Source of the DNA: Oscarella lobularis
Lineage: Eukaryota; Porifera; Homoscleromorpha; Homosclerophorida; Oscarellidae
Assembly (NCBI RefSeq): GCF_947507565.1
Contig: NC_089184.1
Coordinates: forward strand, 1,178,001 to 1,242,000
Length of the DNA stretch: 64,000 bases
Direction: 5' to 3'
The notes under the pieces were generated by a model, which was not told the DNA's origin, made no database searches, and saw only the letters and a program-made list of their open reading frames with translations. Made by a program: the position numbers and the translations under genes. This document shows, piece by piece, positions 1-16,000 of this stretch. The first letter of the stretch is position 1, and every line of letters begins with the position of its first letter.

Positions 1-3000
1 TATTGAGTACGTTCAACAGAAAACATATTGAGTACGTTCAACAGAAAACATAATGAGTACCTTCAACAGAAAACAGAAAACATATTGAGTACCTACAACA
101 GAAAACAGAAAACATATTGAGTACGTTCAACAGAAAACATATTGAATACGTTTAACAGAAAACATAATGAGTACCTTCAACAGAAAACATATTGAGTACC
201 TTCAACAGAAAACGTAATGAGTACCTTCAACAGAAAACATATTGACTACCTTCAACAGAAAACATATTGAGTACGTTTAACAGAAAACATAATGAGTACA
301 TTCAACAGAAAACATTGAGTACCTTCAACAGAAAACGTAATGGGTACCTTCAACAGAAAACAGAAAACATATTGAGTACGTTTAACAGAAAACATAATGA
401 GTACCTTCAAGAGAAAACATAATGAGTACCTTCAACAGAAAACATATTGAGTACCTTCAACAGAAAACGTAATGAGTACCTTTAACAGAAAACGTATTGA
501 GTACCTACAACAGAAAACATATTGAGTATCTTCAACAGAAAACATATTGTGTACCTTCAACAGAAAACAGAAAACATATTGAATACGTTCAACAGAAAAC
601 ATATTGAATACGTTTAACAGAAAACATAATGAGTACCTTCAACAGAAAACATATTGAGTACTTTCAACAGAAAAGAGAAAACATATTGAGTACAGTACCT
701 TCAGCGGAAAAATATTGAGTACCTTCAACAGAAAGCATATTGAGTACCTTCAACAGAAAACAGAAACCATATTGAGTACCTACAACAGAAGACAGAAAAC
801 ATATTGAGTACGTTCAACAGAAAACATATTGAGTGCCTTCAACAGAAAACTAGTTGAGTACGTTCAACAGAAAACAGAAAACATGTTGAGTACGTTTAAC
901 AGAAAACATAATGAGTACCTTCAACAGAAAACATAATGAGTACCTTCAACAGAAAATGTATTGAGTACCTTCAACAGAAAACGTAATGAGTACCTTCAAC
1001 AGAAAACAGAAAACATGTTGAGTACGTTTAACAGAAAACATAATTAGTACCTTCAACAGAAAACATAATGAGTACCTTCAACAGAAAATGTATTGAGTAC
1101 CTTCAACAGAAAACGTAATGAGTACCTTCAACAGAAAACAGAAAACATATTGAGTACCTTCAACAGAAATCATATTGAGTACCTTCAACAGAAAACAGAA
1201 AACATATTGAGTACAGTACCTTCAACAGAAAAATTTTGAGTACCTTCAACAGAAAACATATTGAGTACCTTCAACAGAAAACAGAAAACATATTGAGTAC
1301 AGTACCTTCAACAGAAAACATATTGAGTACGTTCAACAGAAAACATATTGAGTACGTTCAACAGAAAACATAATGAGTACCTTCAACAGAAAACAGAAAA
1401 CATATTGAGTACCTACAACAGAAAACAGAAAACATATTGAGTACGTTCAACAGAAAACATATTGAATACGTTTAACAGAAAACATAATGAGTACCTTCAA
1501 CAGAAAACATATTGAGTACCTTCAACAGAAAACGTAATGAGTACCTTCAACAGAAAACATATTGACTACCTTCAACAGAAAACATATTGAGTACGTTTAA
1601 CAGAAAACATAATGAGTACCTTCAACAGAAAACATTGAGTACCTTCAACAGAAAACGTAATGGGTACCTTCAACAGAAAACAGAAAACATATTGAGTACG
1701 TTTAACAGAAAACATAATGAGTACCTTCAAGAGAAAACATAATGAGTACCTTCAACAGAAAACATATTGAGTACCTTCAACAGAAAACGTAATGAGTACC
1801 TTTAACAGAAAACGTATTGAGTACCTACAACAGAAAACATATTGAGTATCTTCAACAGAAAACATATTGTGTACCTTCAACAGAAAACAGAAAACATATT
1901 GAATACGTTCAACAGAAAACATATTGAATACGTTTAACAGAAAACATAATGAGTACCTTCAACAGAAAACATATTGAGTACTTTCAACAGAAAAGAGAAA
2001 ACATATTGAGTACAGTACCTTCAACGGAAAAATATTGAGTACCTTCAACAGAAAGCATATTGAGTACCTTCAACAGAAAACAGAAACCATATTGAGTACC
2101 TACAACAGAAGACAGAAAACATATTGAGTACGTTCAACAGAAAACATATTGAGTGCCTTCAACAGAAAACTAGTTGAGTACGTTCAACAGAAAACATATT
2201 GAGTACGTTCAACAGAAAACATAATGAGTACCTTCAACAGAAAACATATTGAGTACCTTCAACAGAAAACGTAATGAGTACCTTCAACAGAAAACGTATT
2301 GAGTACATACAACAGAAAACATATTGAGTATCTTAAACAGAAAACATATTGAGTACCTTCAACAGAAAACGGAAAACATATTGAATACGTTGAACAGAAA
2401 ACATATTGAATACGTTCAACAGAAAACATATTGAATACGTTTAACAGAAAACATAATGAGTACCTTCAACAGAAAACATATTGAGTACCTTCAACAGAAA
2501 ACGTAATGAGTACCTTCAACAGAAAACGTAATGAGTACCTTCAACAAAAAACGTATTGAGTACCTACAACAGAAAACAGAAAACATATTGAGTACGTTCA
2601 ACAGAAAACGTAATGAGTACCTTTAACAGAAAACGTATTGAGTACCTACAACAGAAAACATATTGAGTATCTTCAACAGAAAACATATTGTGTACCTTCA
2701 ACAGAAAACAGAAAACATATTGAATACGTTCAACAGAAAACATATTGAATACGTTTAACAGAAAACATAATGAGTACCTTCAACAGAAAACATATTGAGT
2801 ACTTTCAACAGAAAAGAGAAAACATATTGAGTACAGTACCTTCAACGGAAAAATATTGAGTACCTTCAACAGAAAGCATATTGAGTACCTTCAACAGAAA
2901 ACAGAAACCATATTGAGTACCTACAACAGAAGACAGAAAACATATTGAGTACGTTCAACAGAAAACATATTGAGTGCCTTCAACAGAAAACTAGTTGAGT

Positions 3001-3431
3001 ACGTTCAACAGAAAACATATTGAGTACGTTCAACAGAAAACATAATGAGTACCTTCAACAGAAAACATATTGAGTACCTTCAACAGAAAACGTAATGAGT
3101 ACCTTCAACAGAAAACGTATTGAGTACATACAACAGAAAACATATTGAGTATCTTAAACAGAAAACATATTGAGTACCTTCAACAGAAAACGGAAAACAT
3201 ATTGAATACGTTGAACAGAAAACATATTGAATACGTTCAACAGAAAACATATTGAATACGTTTAACAGAAAACATAATGAGTACCTTCAACAGAAAACAT
3301 ATTGAGTACCTTCAACAGAAAACGTAATGAGTACCTTCAACAGAAAACGTAATGAGTACCTTCAACAAAAAACGTATTGAGTACCTACAACAGAAAACAG
3401 AAAACATATTGAGTACGTTCAACAGAAAACG
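1..3431. repeat. Nested tandem duplications inside the satellite (1320 bp and 821 bp)
   Basis: Bases 1 to about 880 recur almost unchanged at 1321 to about 2200, a spacing of 1320 bp that includes shared rare variants such as a TAGTTGAG unit and a TGTGTACC unit. Bases about 1791-2611 recur at about 2612-3431, a spacing of 821 bp. These look like recent unequal exchanges within the array. Confidence 0.85.
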
Positions 3432-6400
3432 TAATGAGTACCTTCAACAGAAAACGTAATGAGTACCTTCAACAAAAAACGTATTGAGTACCTACAACAG
3501 AAAACAGAAAACATATTGAGTACGTTCAACAGAAAACATAATGAGTACCTTCAACAGAAAACATAATGAGTATCTTCAACAGAAAACATATTGAGTACCT
3601 TCAACAGAAAACAGAAAACGTAATGAGTACCTTCAACAGAAAACAGAAAACATATTGAGTACGTTTAACAGAAAACATAATGAGTACCTTCAACAGAAAA
3701 CATAATGAGTACCTTCAACAGAAAACATATTGAGTACCTTCAACAGAAAACGTAATGAGTACCTTCAACAGAAAACGTATTGAGTACATACAACAGAAAA
3801 CATATTGAGTATCTTCAACAGAAAACATATTGAGTACCTTCAACAGAAAACAGAAAACATATTGAATACGTTCAACAGAAAACATATTGAATACGTTCAA
3901 CAGAAAACATATTGAATACGTTTAACAGAAAACATAATGAGTACCTTCAACAGAAAACGTATTGAGTACCTTCAACAGAAAACGTAATGAGTACCTTCAA
4001 CAGAAAACGTAATGAGTACCTTCAACAAAAAACGTATTGAGTACCTACAACAGAAAACAGAAAACATATTGAGTACGTTCAACAGAAAACATATTGAATA
4101 CGTTCAGCAGAAAACATATTGAGTACCTTCAACAGAAAACGTAATGAGTACCTTCAACAGAAAACGTATTGAGTACCTACAACAGAAAACAGAAAACATA
4201 TTGAGTACGTTCAACAGAAAACATATTGAATACGTTCAACAGAAAACAAATTGAGTACCTTCAACAGAAAACGTAATGAGTACCTTCAACAGAAAACGTA
4301 TTGAGTACCTACAACAGAAAACAGAAAACATATTGAGTACGTTCAACAGAAAACATATTGAGTACCTTCAACAGAAAACATATTGAGTACCTTCAACAGA
4401 AAACAGAAAACATATTGAGTACAGTACCTTCAACAGAAAAATATTGAGTACCTTCAACAGAAAACATATTGAGTACCTTCAACAGAAAACAGAAACATAT
4501 TGAGTACAGTACCTTCAACAGAATAATATTGAGTACCTTCAACAGAAAACATATTGAGTACGTTCAACAGAAAACATATTGAGTACGTTCAACAGAAAAC
4601 ATAATTAGTACCTTCAACAGAAAACAGAAAACATATTGAGTACCTACAACAGAAAACAGAAAACATATTGAGTACGTTCAACAGAAAACATATTGAATAC
4701 GTTTAACAGAAAACATAATGAGTACCTTCAACAGAAAACATATTGAGTACCTTCAACAGAAAACGTAATGAGTACCTTCAACAGAAAACATATTGAGTAC
4801 CTTCAACAGAAAACAGAAAACATGTTGAGTACGTTTAACAGAAAACATAATGAGTACCTTCAACAGAAAACATATTGAGTACGTTCAACAGAAAACAGAA
4901 AACAGATTGAGTCCTACAACAGAAAACAGAAAACATTGATTACCTACAACAGAAAAAGAAAACAGATTGAGTACACTGTACCTACAACAGAAAACAGATT
5001 GAGTACTTTCAACAGAAAACATAATGAGTACCTTCAACCGAAAACATATTGAGTACCTTCAACAGAAAACAGAAAACATATTGAGTACAGTACCTTCAAC
5101 GGAAAAATATTGAGTACCTTCAACAGAAAACATATTGAGTACCTTCAACAGAAAACAGAAAACATATTGAGTACCTACAACAGAAAACAGAAAACATATT
5201 GAGTACGTTCAACAGAAAACATATTGAATACGTTTAACAGAAAACATAATGAGTACCTTCAACAGAAAACATATTGAGTACGTTCAACAGAAAACATAAT
5301 GAGTACCTTCAACAGAAAACATATTGAGTACCTTCAACAGAAAACAGAAAACATGTTGAGTACGTTTAACAGAAAACATAATGAGTACCTTCAACAGAAA
5401 ACATATTGAGTACGTTCAACAGAAAACAGAAAACAGATTGAGACCTACAACACAAAACAGAAAACATTGATTACCTACAACAGAAAAAGAAAACAGATTG
5501 AGTACACTGTACCTACAACAGAAAACAGATTGAGTACTTTCAACAGAAAACATAATGAGTACCTTCAACAGAAAACATATTGAGTACCTTCAACAGAAAA
5601 CAGAAAACATATTGAGTACAGTACCTTCAACGGAAAAATATTGAGTACCTTCAACAGAAAACATATTGAGTACCTTCAACAGAAAACAGAAAACATATTG
5701 AGTACCTACAACAGAAAACAGAAAACATATTGAGTACGTTCAACAGAAAACATATTGAGTACCTTCAACAGAAAACATATTGAGTACGTTCAACAGAAAA
5801 CATAATGAGTACCTTCAACAGAAAACATAATGAGTATCTTCAACAGAAAACATATTGAGTACCTTCAACAGAAAACAGAAAACGTAATGAGTACCTTCAA
5901 CAGAAAACAGAAAACATATTGAGTACGTTTAACAGAAAACATATTGAGTACCTTCAACAGAAAACATATTGAGTACCTTCAACAGAAAACAGAAAACATA
6001 TTGAATACGTTCAACAGAAAACATGTTGAATACGTTTAACAGAAAACATAATGAGTACCTTCAACAGAAAACATAATGAGTACCTTGAACAGAAAACATA
6101 ATGAGTACCTTCAACAGAAAACGTAATGAGTACCTTCAACCGAAAACGTAATGAGTACCTTCAACAAAAAACGTATTGAGTACCTACAACAGAAAACAGA
6201 AAACATATTGAGTACGTTCAACAGAAAACATATTGAATACGTTCAACAGAAAACATATTGAGTACCTTCAACAGAAAACGTAATGAGTACCTTCAACAGA
6301 AAACGTATTGAGTATTTACAACAGAAAACAGAAAACATATTGAGTACGTTCAACAGAAAACATATTGAGTACCTTCAACAGAAAACGTAATGAGTACCTT

Positions 6401-9400
6401 CAACAGAAAACGTATTGAGTACCTACAACAGAAAACAGAAAACATATTGAGTACGTTCAACAGAAAACATATTGAGTACCTTCAACAGAAAACATATTGA
6501 GTACGTTCAACAGAAAACATATTGAGTACGTTCAACAGAAAACATAATGAGTACCTTCAACAGAAAACAGAAAACATATTGAGTACCTACAACAGAAAAC
6601 AGAAAACATATTGAGTACGTTCAACAGAAAACATATTGAATACGTTTAACAGAAAACATAATGAGTACCTTCAACAGAAAACATATTGAGTACCTTCAAC
6701 AGAAAACGTAATGAGTACCTTCAACAGAAAACATATTGAGTACCTTCAACAGAAAACAGAAAACATATTGAATACGTTCAACAGAAAACATGTTGAGTAC
6801 CTTCAACAGAAAACATATTGAGGACCTTCAACAGAAAACAGAAAACATATTGAGTACAGTACCTTCAACAGAAAAATATTGAGTACCTACAACAGAAAAC
6901 ATATTGAGTACCTTCAACAGAAAACAGAAAACATATTGAGTACAGTACCTTCAACAGAAAAATATTGAGTACCTTCAACAGAAAACATATTGAATACGTT
7001 TAACAGAAAACATAATGAGTACCTTCAACAGAAAACATAATGAGTACCTTCAACAGAAAACATAATGAGTACCTTCAACAGAAAACATATTGAGTACCTT
7101 GAACAGAAAACGTAATGAGTACCTTCAACAGAAAACGTAATGAGTACCTTCAACAAAAAACGTATTGAGTACCTACAACAGAAAACAGAAAACATATTGA
7201 GTACGTTCAACAGAAAACATATTGAATACGTTCAACAGAAAACATATTGAGTACCTTCAACAGAAAACGTAATGAGTACCTTCAACAGAAAACGTATTGA
7301 GTACCTACAACAGAAAACAGAAAAAATATTGAGTACGTTCAACAGAAAACATATTAAATACGTTCAACAGAAAACATATTGAGTACCTTCAACAGAAAAC
7401 GTAATGAGTACCTTCAACAGAAAACGTATTGAGTACCTACAACAGAAAACAGAAAACATATTGAGTACGTTCAACAGAAAACATATTGAGTACCTTCAAC
7501 AGAAAACATATTGAGTACCTTCAACAGAAAACAGAAAACATATTGAGTACAGTACCTTCAACAGAAAAATATTGAGTACCTTCAACAGAAAACATATTGA
7601 GTACCTTCAACAGAAAACAGAAAACGTATTGAGTACAGTACCTTCAACAGAAAAATATTGAGTACCTTCAACAGAAAACATATTGAGTACGTTTAACAGA
7701 AAACATAATGAGTACCTTCAACAGAAAACATTGAGTACCTTCAACAGAAAACGTAATGAGTACCTTCAACAGAAAACAGAAAACATGTTGAGTACGTTTA
7801 ACAGAAAACATAATGAGTACCTTCAACAGAAAACATAATGAGTACCTTCAACAGAAAATGTATTGAGTACCTTCAACAGAAAACGTAATGAGTACCTTCA
7901 ACAGAAAACAGAAAACATATTGAGTACCTTCAACAGAAATCATATTGAGTACCTTCAACAGAAAACAGAAAACATATTGAGTACAGTACCTTCAACAGAA
8001 AAATTTTGAGTACCTTCAACAGAAAACATATTGAGTACCTTCAACAGAAAACAGAAAACATATTGAGTACAGTACCTTCAACAGAAAACATATTGAGTAC
8101 GTTCAACAGAAAACATATTGAGTACGTTCAACAGAAAACATAATGAGTACCTTCAACAGAAAACAGAAAACATATTGAGTACCTACAACAGAAAACAGAA
8201 AACATATTGAGTACGTTCAACAGAAAACATATTGAATACGTTTAACAGAAAACATAATGAGTACCTTCAACAGAAAACATATTGAGTACCTTCAACAGAA
8301 AACATATTGAGTACGTTTAACAGAAAACATAATGAGTACCTTCAACAGAAAACATTGAGTACCTTCAACAGAAAACGTAATGGGTACCTTCAACAGAAAA
8401 CAGAAAACATATTGAGTACGTTTAACAGAAAACATAATGAGTACCTTCAAGAGAAAACATAATGAGTACCTTCAACAGAAAACATATTGAGTACCTTCAA
8501 CAGAAAACGTAATGAGTACCTTTAACAGAAAACGTATTGAGTACCTACAACAGAAAACATATTGAGTATCTTCAACAGAAAACATATTGTGTACCTTCAA
8601 CAGAAAACAGAAAACATATTGAATACGTTCAACAGAAAACATATTGAATACGTTTAACAGAAAACATAATGAGTACCTTCAACAGAAAACATATTGAGTA
8701 CTTTCAACAGAAAAGAGAAAACATATTGAGTACAGTACCTTCAACGGAAAAATATTGAGTACCTTCAACAGAAAACATATTGAGTACCTTCAACAGAAAA
8801 CAGAAACCATATTGAGTACCTACAACAGAAGACAGAAAACATATTGAGTACGTTCAACAGAAAACATATTGAGTACCTTCAACAGAAAACTAGTTGAGTA
8901 CGTTCAACAGAAAACATATTGAGTACGTTCAACAGAAAACATAATGAGTACCTTCAACAGAAAACATATTGAGTACCTTCAACAGAAAACGTAATGAGTA
9001 CCTTCAACAGAAAACGTATTGAGTACATACAACAGAAAACATATTTAGTATCTTAAACAGAAAACATATTGAGTACCTTCAACAGAAAACGGAAAACATA
9101 TTGAATACGTTGAACAGAAAACATATTGAATACGTTCAACAGAAAACATATTGAATACGTTTAACAGAAAACATAATGAGTACCTTCAACAGAAAACATA
9201 TTGAGTACCTTCAACAGAAAACGTAATGAGTACCTTCAACAGAAAACGTAATGAGTACCTTCAACAAAAAACGTATTGAGTACCTACAACAGAAAACAGA
9301 AAACATATTGAGTACGTTGAACAGAAAACGTAATGAGTACCTTCAACAGAAAACGTAATGAGTACCTTCAACAAAAAACGTATTGAGTACCTACAACAGA

Positions 9401-12400
9401 AAACAGAAAACATATTGAGTACGTTCAACAGAAAACATAATGAGTACCTTCAACAGAAAACATAATGAGTATCTTCAACAGAAAACATATTGAGTACCTT
9501 CAACAGAAAACGGAAAACGTAATGAGTACCTTCAACAGAAAACAGAAAACATATTGAGTACGTTTAACAGAAAACATAATGAGTACCTTCAACAGAAAAC
9601 ATAATGAGTACCTTCAACAGAAAACATATTGAGTACCTTCAACAGAAAACGTAATGAGTACCTTCAACAGAAAACGTATTGAGTACATACAACAGAAAAC
9701 ATATTGAGTATCTTCAACAGAAAACATATTGAGTACCTTCAACAGAAAACAGAAAACATATTGAATACGTTCAACAGAAAACATATTGAATACGTTCAAC
9801 AGAAAACATTTTGAATACGTTTAACAGAAAACATAATGAGTACCTTCAACAGAAAACGTATTGAGTACCTTCAACAGAAAACGTAATGAGTACCTTCAAC
9901 AGAAAACGTAATGAGTACCTTCAACAAAAAACGTATTGAGTACCTACAACAGAAAACAGAAAACATATTGAGTACGTTCAACAGAAAACATATTGAATAC
10001 GTTCAACAGAAAACATATTGAGTACCTTCAACAGAAAACGTAATGAGTACCTTCAACAGAAAACGTATTGAGTACCTACAACAGAAAACAGAAAACATAT
10101 TGAGTACGTTCAACAGAAAACATATTGAATACGTTCAACAGAAAACAAATTGAGTACCTTCAACAGAAAACGTAATGAGTACCTTCAACAGAAAACGTAT
10201 TGAGTACCTACAACAGAAAACAGAAAACATATTGAGTACGTTCAACAGAAAACATATTGAGTACCTTCAACAGAAAACATATTGAGTACCTTCAACAGAA
10301 AACAGAAAACATATTGAGTACAGTACCTTCAACAGAAAAATATTGAGTACCTTCAACAGAAAACATATTGAGTACCTTCAACAGAAAACAGAAACATATT
10401 GAGTACAGTACCTTCAACAGAATAATATTGAGTACCTTCAACAGAAAACATATTGAGTACGTTCAACAGAAAACATATTGAGTACGTTCAACAGAAAACA
10501 TAATTAGTACCTTCAACAGAAAACAGAAAACATATTGAGTACCTACAACAGAAAACAGAAAACATATTGAGTACGTTCAACAGAAAACATATTGAATACG
10601 TTTAACAGAAAACATAATGAGTACCTTCAACAGAAAACATATTGAGTACCTTCAACAGAAAACGTAATGAGTACCTTCAACAGAAAACATATTGAGTATC
10701 TTCAACAGAAAACAGAAAACATGTTGAGTACGTTTAACAGAAAACATAATGAGTACCTTCAACAGAAAACATATTGAGTACGTTCAACAGAAAACAGAAA
10801 ACAGATTGAGTCCTACAACAGAAAACAGAAAACATTGATTACCTACAACAGAAAAAGAAAACAGATTGAGTACACTGTACCTACAACAGAAAACAGATTG
10901 AGTACTTTCAACAGAAAACATAATGAGTACCTTCAACCGAAAACATATTGAGTACCTTCAACAGAAAACAGAAAACATATTGAGTACAGTACCTTCAACG
11001 GAAAAATATTGAGTACCTTCAACAGAAAACATATTGAGTACCTTCAACAGAAAACAGAAAACATATTGAGTACCTACAACAGAAAACAGAAAACATATTG
11101 AGTACGTTCAACAGAAAACATATTGAATACGTTTAACAGAAAACATAATGAGTACCTTCAACAGAAAACATATTGAGTACGTTCAACAGAAAACATAATG
11201 AGTACCTTCAACAGAAAACATATTGAGTACCTTCAACAGAAAACAGAAAACATGTTGAGTACGTTTAACAGAAGACATAATGAGTACCTTCAACAGAAAA
11301 CATATTGAGTACGTTCAACAGAAAACAGAAAACAGATTGAGACCTACAACACAAAACAGAAAACATTGATTACCTACAACAGAAAAAGAAAACAGATTGA
11401 GTACACTGTACCTACAACAGATAACAGATTGAGTACTTTCAACAGAAAACATAATGAGTACCTTCAACAGAAAACATATTGAGTACCTTCAACAGAAAAC
11501 AGAAAACATATTGAGTACAGTACCTTCAACGGAAAAATATTGAGTACCTTCAACAGAAAACATATTGAGTACCTTCAACAGAAAACAGAAAACATATTGA
11601 GTACCTACAACAGAAAACAGAAAACATATTGAGTACGTTCAACAGAAAACATATTGAGTACCTTCAACAGAAAACATATTGAGTACGTTCAACAGAAAAC
11701 ATAATGAGTACCTTCAACAGAAAACATAATGAGTATCTTCAACAGAAAACATATTGAGTACCTTCAACAGAAAACAGAAAACGTAATGAGTACCTTCAAC
11801 AGAAAACAGAAAACATATTGAGTACGTTTAACAGAAAACATATTGAGTACCTTCAACAGAAAACATATTGAGTACCTTCAACAGAAAACAGAAAACATAT
11901 TGAATACGTTCAACAGAAAACATGTTGAATACGTTTAACAGAAAACATAATGAGTACCTTCAACAGAAAACATAATGAGTACCTTCAACAGAAAACATAA
12001 TGAGTACCTTCAACAGAAAACGTAATGAGTACCTTCAACCGAAAACGTAATGAGTACCTTCAACAAAAAACGTATTGAGTACCTACAACAGAAAACAGAA
12101 AACATATTGAGTACGTTCAACAGAAAACATATTGAATACGTTCAACAGAAAACATATTGAGTACCTTCAACAGAAAACGTAATGAGTACCTTCAACAGAA
12201 AACGTATTGAGTATTTACAACAGAAAACAGAAAACATATTGAGTACGTTCAACAGAAAACATATTGAGTACCTTCAACAGAAAACGTAATGAGTACCTTC
12301 AACAGAAAACGTATTGAGTACCTACAACAGAAAACAGAAAACATATTGAGTACGTTCAACAGAAAACATATTGAGTACCTTCAACAGAAAACATATTGAG

Positions 12401-12690
12401 TACGTTCAACAGAAAACATATTGAGTACCTTCAACAGAAAACATAATGAGTACCTTCAACAGAAAACAGAAAACATATTGAGTACCTACAACAGAAAACA
12501 GAAAACATATTGAGTACGTTCAACAGAAAACATATTGAATACGTTTAACAGAAAACATAATGAGTACCTTCAACAGAAAACATATTGAGTACCTTCAACA
12601 GAAAACGTAATGAGTACCTTCAACAGAAAACATATTGAGTACCTTCAACAGAAAACAGAAAACATATTGAATACGTTCAACAGAAAACAT
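1000..12690. repeat. Large higher-order repeat of the satellite (about 5.9-6.8 kb period)
   Basis: Rare-variant landmarks in roughly 1000-6790 recur at roughly 7790-12690. The spacing is 6770 bp at the start (for example the AACAGAAATCAT unit at 1161 and 7931), 6720 bp after a two-unit deletion in the second copy near 8300, and 5899 bp after the 821-bp duplication that only the first copy carries (for example TAATTAG at 4602 and 10501). The pattern dates the 821-bp duplication after the large one, or its loss from the second copy. Confidence 0.85.
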
Positions 12691-14040
12691 GTTGAATACG
12701 TTTAACAGAAAACATAATGAGTACCTTCAACAGAAAACATAATGAGTACCTTCAACAGAAAACATAATGAGTACCTTCATCAGAAAACGTAATGAGTACC
12801 TTCAACCGAAAACGTAATGAGTACCTTCAACAAAAAACGTATTGAGTACCTACAACAGAAAACAGAAAACATATTGAGTACGTTCAACAGAAAACATATT
12901 GAATACGTTCAACAGAAAACATATTGAGTACCTTCAACAGAAAACGTAATGAGTACCTTCAACAGAAAACGTATTGAGTATTTACAACAGAAAACAGAAA
13001 ACATATTGAGTACGTTCAACAGAAAACATATTAAATACGTTCAACAGAAAACATATTGAGTACCTTCAACAGAAAACGTAATGAGTACCTTCAACAGAAA
13101 ACGTATTGAGTACCTACAACAGAAAACAGAAAACATATTGAGTACGTTCAACAGAAAACATATTGAGTACCTTCAACAGAAAACATATTGAGTACGTTCA
13201 ACAGAAAACATATTGAGTACGTTCAACAGAAAACATAATGAGTACCTTCAACAGAAAACAGAAAACATATTGAGTACCTACAACAGAAAACAGAAAACAT
13301 TGATTACCTACAACAGAAAAAGAAAACAGATTGAGTACTTTCAACAGAAAACATAATGAGTACCTTCAACAGAGAACATATTGAGTACCTTCAACAGAAA
13401 ACAGAAAACATATTGAGTACCTACAACAGAAAACAGAAAACATATTGAGTACGTTCAACAGAAAACATATTGAGTACCTTCAACAGAAAACATATTGAGT
13501 ACGTTCAACAGAAAACATATTGAGTACGTTCAACAGAAAACATAATGAGTACCTTCAACAGAAAACATAATGAGTATCTTCAACAGAAAACATATTGAGT
13601 ACCTTCAAGAGAAAACAGAAAACGTAATGAGTACCTTCAACAGAAAACAGAAAACATATTGAGTACGTTTAACAGAAAACATAATGAGTACCTTCAACAG
13701 AAAAAATAATGAGTACCTTCAACAGAAAACATATTGAGTACCTTCAACAGAAAACGTAATGAGTACCTTCAACAGAAAACAGAAAACATATTGAGTACGT
13801 TTAACAGAAAACATAATGAGTACCTTCAACAGAAAACATAATGAGTACCTTCAACAGAAAACATATTGAGTACCTTCAACAGAAAACGTAATGAGTACCT
13901 TCAACAGAAAACGTATTGAGTACCTACAACAGAAAACATATTGAGTACCTTCAACAAAAAACATATTGAGTACCTTCAACAGAAAACAGAAAACATATTG
14001 AATACGTTCAACAGAGAACATGTTGAATACGTTTAACAGA

Positions 14041-16000
14041 AAACATAATGAGTACCTTCAACAGAAAACGTAATGAGTACCTTCAACAAAAAACGTATTG
14101 AGTACCTACAACAGAAAACAGAAAACATATTGAGTACGTTCAACAGAAAACATATTAAATACGTTCAACAGAAAACATATTGAGTACCTTCAACAGAAAA
14201 CGTAATGAGTACCTTCAACAGAAAACGTATTGAGTACCTACAACAGAAAACAGAAAACATATTGAGTACGTTCAACAGAAAACATATTGAGTACCTTCAA
14301 CAGAAAACATATTGAGTACCTTCAACAGAAAACAGAAAACATATTGAGTACAGTACCTTCAACAGAAAACTATTGATTACCTTCAACAGAAAACATATTG
14401 AGTACGTTTAACAGAAAACATAATGAGTACCTTCAACAGAAAACATTGAGTACCTTCAACAGAAAACGTAATGAGTACCTTCAACAGAAAACAGAAAACA
14501 TGTTGAGTACGTTTAACAGAAAACATAATGAGTACCTTCAACAGAAAACATAATGAGTACCTTCAACAGAAAATATATTGAGTACCTTCAACAGAAAACG
14601 TAATGAGTACCTTCAACAGAAAACGTATTGAGTACCTACAACAGAAAACATATTGAGTACCTTCAACCAAAAACATATTGAGTACCTTCAACAGAAAACA
14701 GAAATCATATTGAATACGTTTAACAGAAAACATAATGAGTACCTTCAACAGAAAACATAATGAGTACCTTCAACAGAAAACATATTGAGTACCTTCAACA
14801 GAAAACATATTGAGTACCTTCAACAGAAAACGTAATGAGTACCTTCAACAGAAAACGTAATGAGTACCTTCAACAAAAAACGTATTGAGTACCTTCAACA
14901 GAAAACATATTGAGTACCTTCAACAGAAAACATATTGAGTACGTTCAACAGAAAACATATTGAGTACGTTCAACAGAAAACATAATGAGTACCTTCAACA
15001 GAAAACATAATGAGTATCTTCAACAGAAAACATATTGAGTACCTTCAACAGAAAACGTAATGAGTACCTTCAACCGAAAACGTAATGAGTACGTTCAACA
15101 AAAAACGTATTGAGTACCTACAACAGAAAACAGAAAACATATTGAGTACGTTCAACAGAAAACATATTGAATACGTTCAACAGAAAACATATTGAGTACC
15201 TTCAACAGAAAACGTAATGAGTACCTACAACAGAAAACAGAAAACATATTGAATACGTTCAACAGAGAACATGTTGAATACGTTTAACAGAAAACATAAT
15301 GAGTACCTTCAACAGAAAACGTAATGAGTACCTTCAACAAAAAACGTATTGAGTACCTACAACAGAAAACAGAAAACATATTGAGTACGTTCAACAGAAA
15401 ACATATTAAATACGTTCAACAGAAAACATATTGAGTACCTTCAACAGAAAACGTAATGAGTACCTTCAACAGAAAACGTATTGAGTACCTACAACAGAAA
15501 ACAGAAAACATATTGAGTACGTTCAACAGAAAACATATTGAGTACCTTCAACAGAAAACATATTGAGTACCTTCAACAGAAAACAGAAAACATATTGAGT
15601 ACAGTACCTTCAACAGAAAAATATTGAGTACCTTCAACAGAAAACATATTGAGTACGTTTAACAGAAAACATAATGAGTACCTTCAACAGAAAACATTGA
15701 GTACCTTCAACAGAAAACGTAATGAGTACCTTCAACAGAAAACAGAAAACATGTTGAGTACGTTTAACAGAAAACATAATGAGTACCTTCAACAGAAAAC
15801 ATAATGAGTACCTTCAACAGAAAATATATTGAGTACCTTCAACAGAAAACGTAATGAGTACCTTCAACAGAAAACGTATTGAGTACCTACAAGAGAAAAC
15901 ATATTGAGTACCTTCAACCAAAAACATATTGAGTACCTTCAACAGAAAACAGAAATCATATTGAATACGTTTAACAGAAAACATAATGAGTACCTTCAAC
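14041..16000. repeat. 1251-bp tandem duplication inside the satellite
   Basis: The segment of about 14041-14750 recurs at about 15292-16001, spaced 1251 bp. It includes the shared rare units AAAATATATTGAG, CAACCAAAAACA and AGAAATCATATTG. One copy has a CAAGAGAAAA change where the other has CAACAGAAAA. Confidence 0.8.
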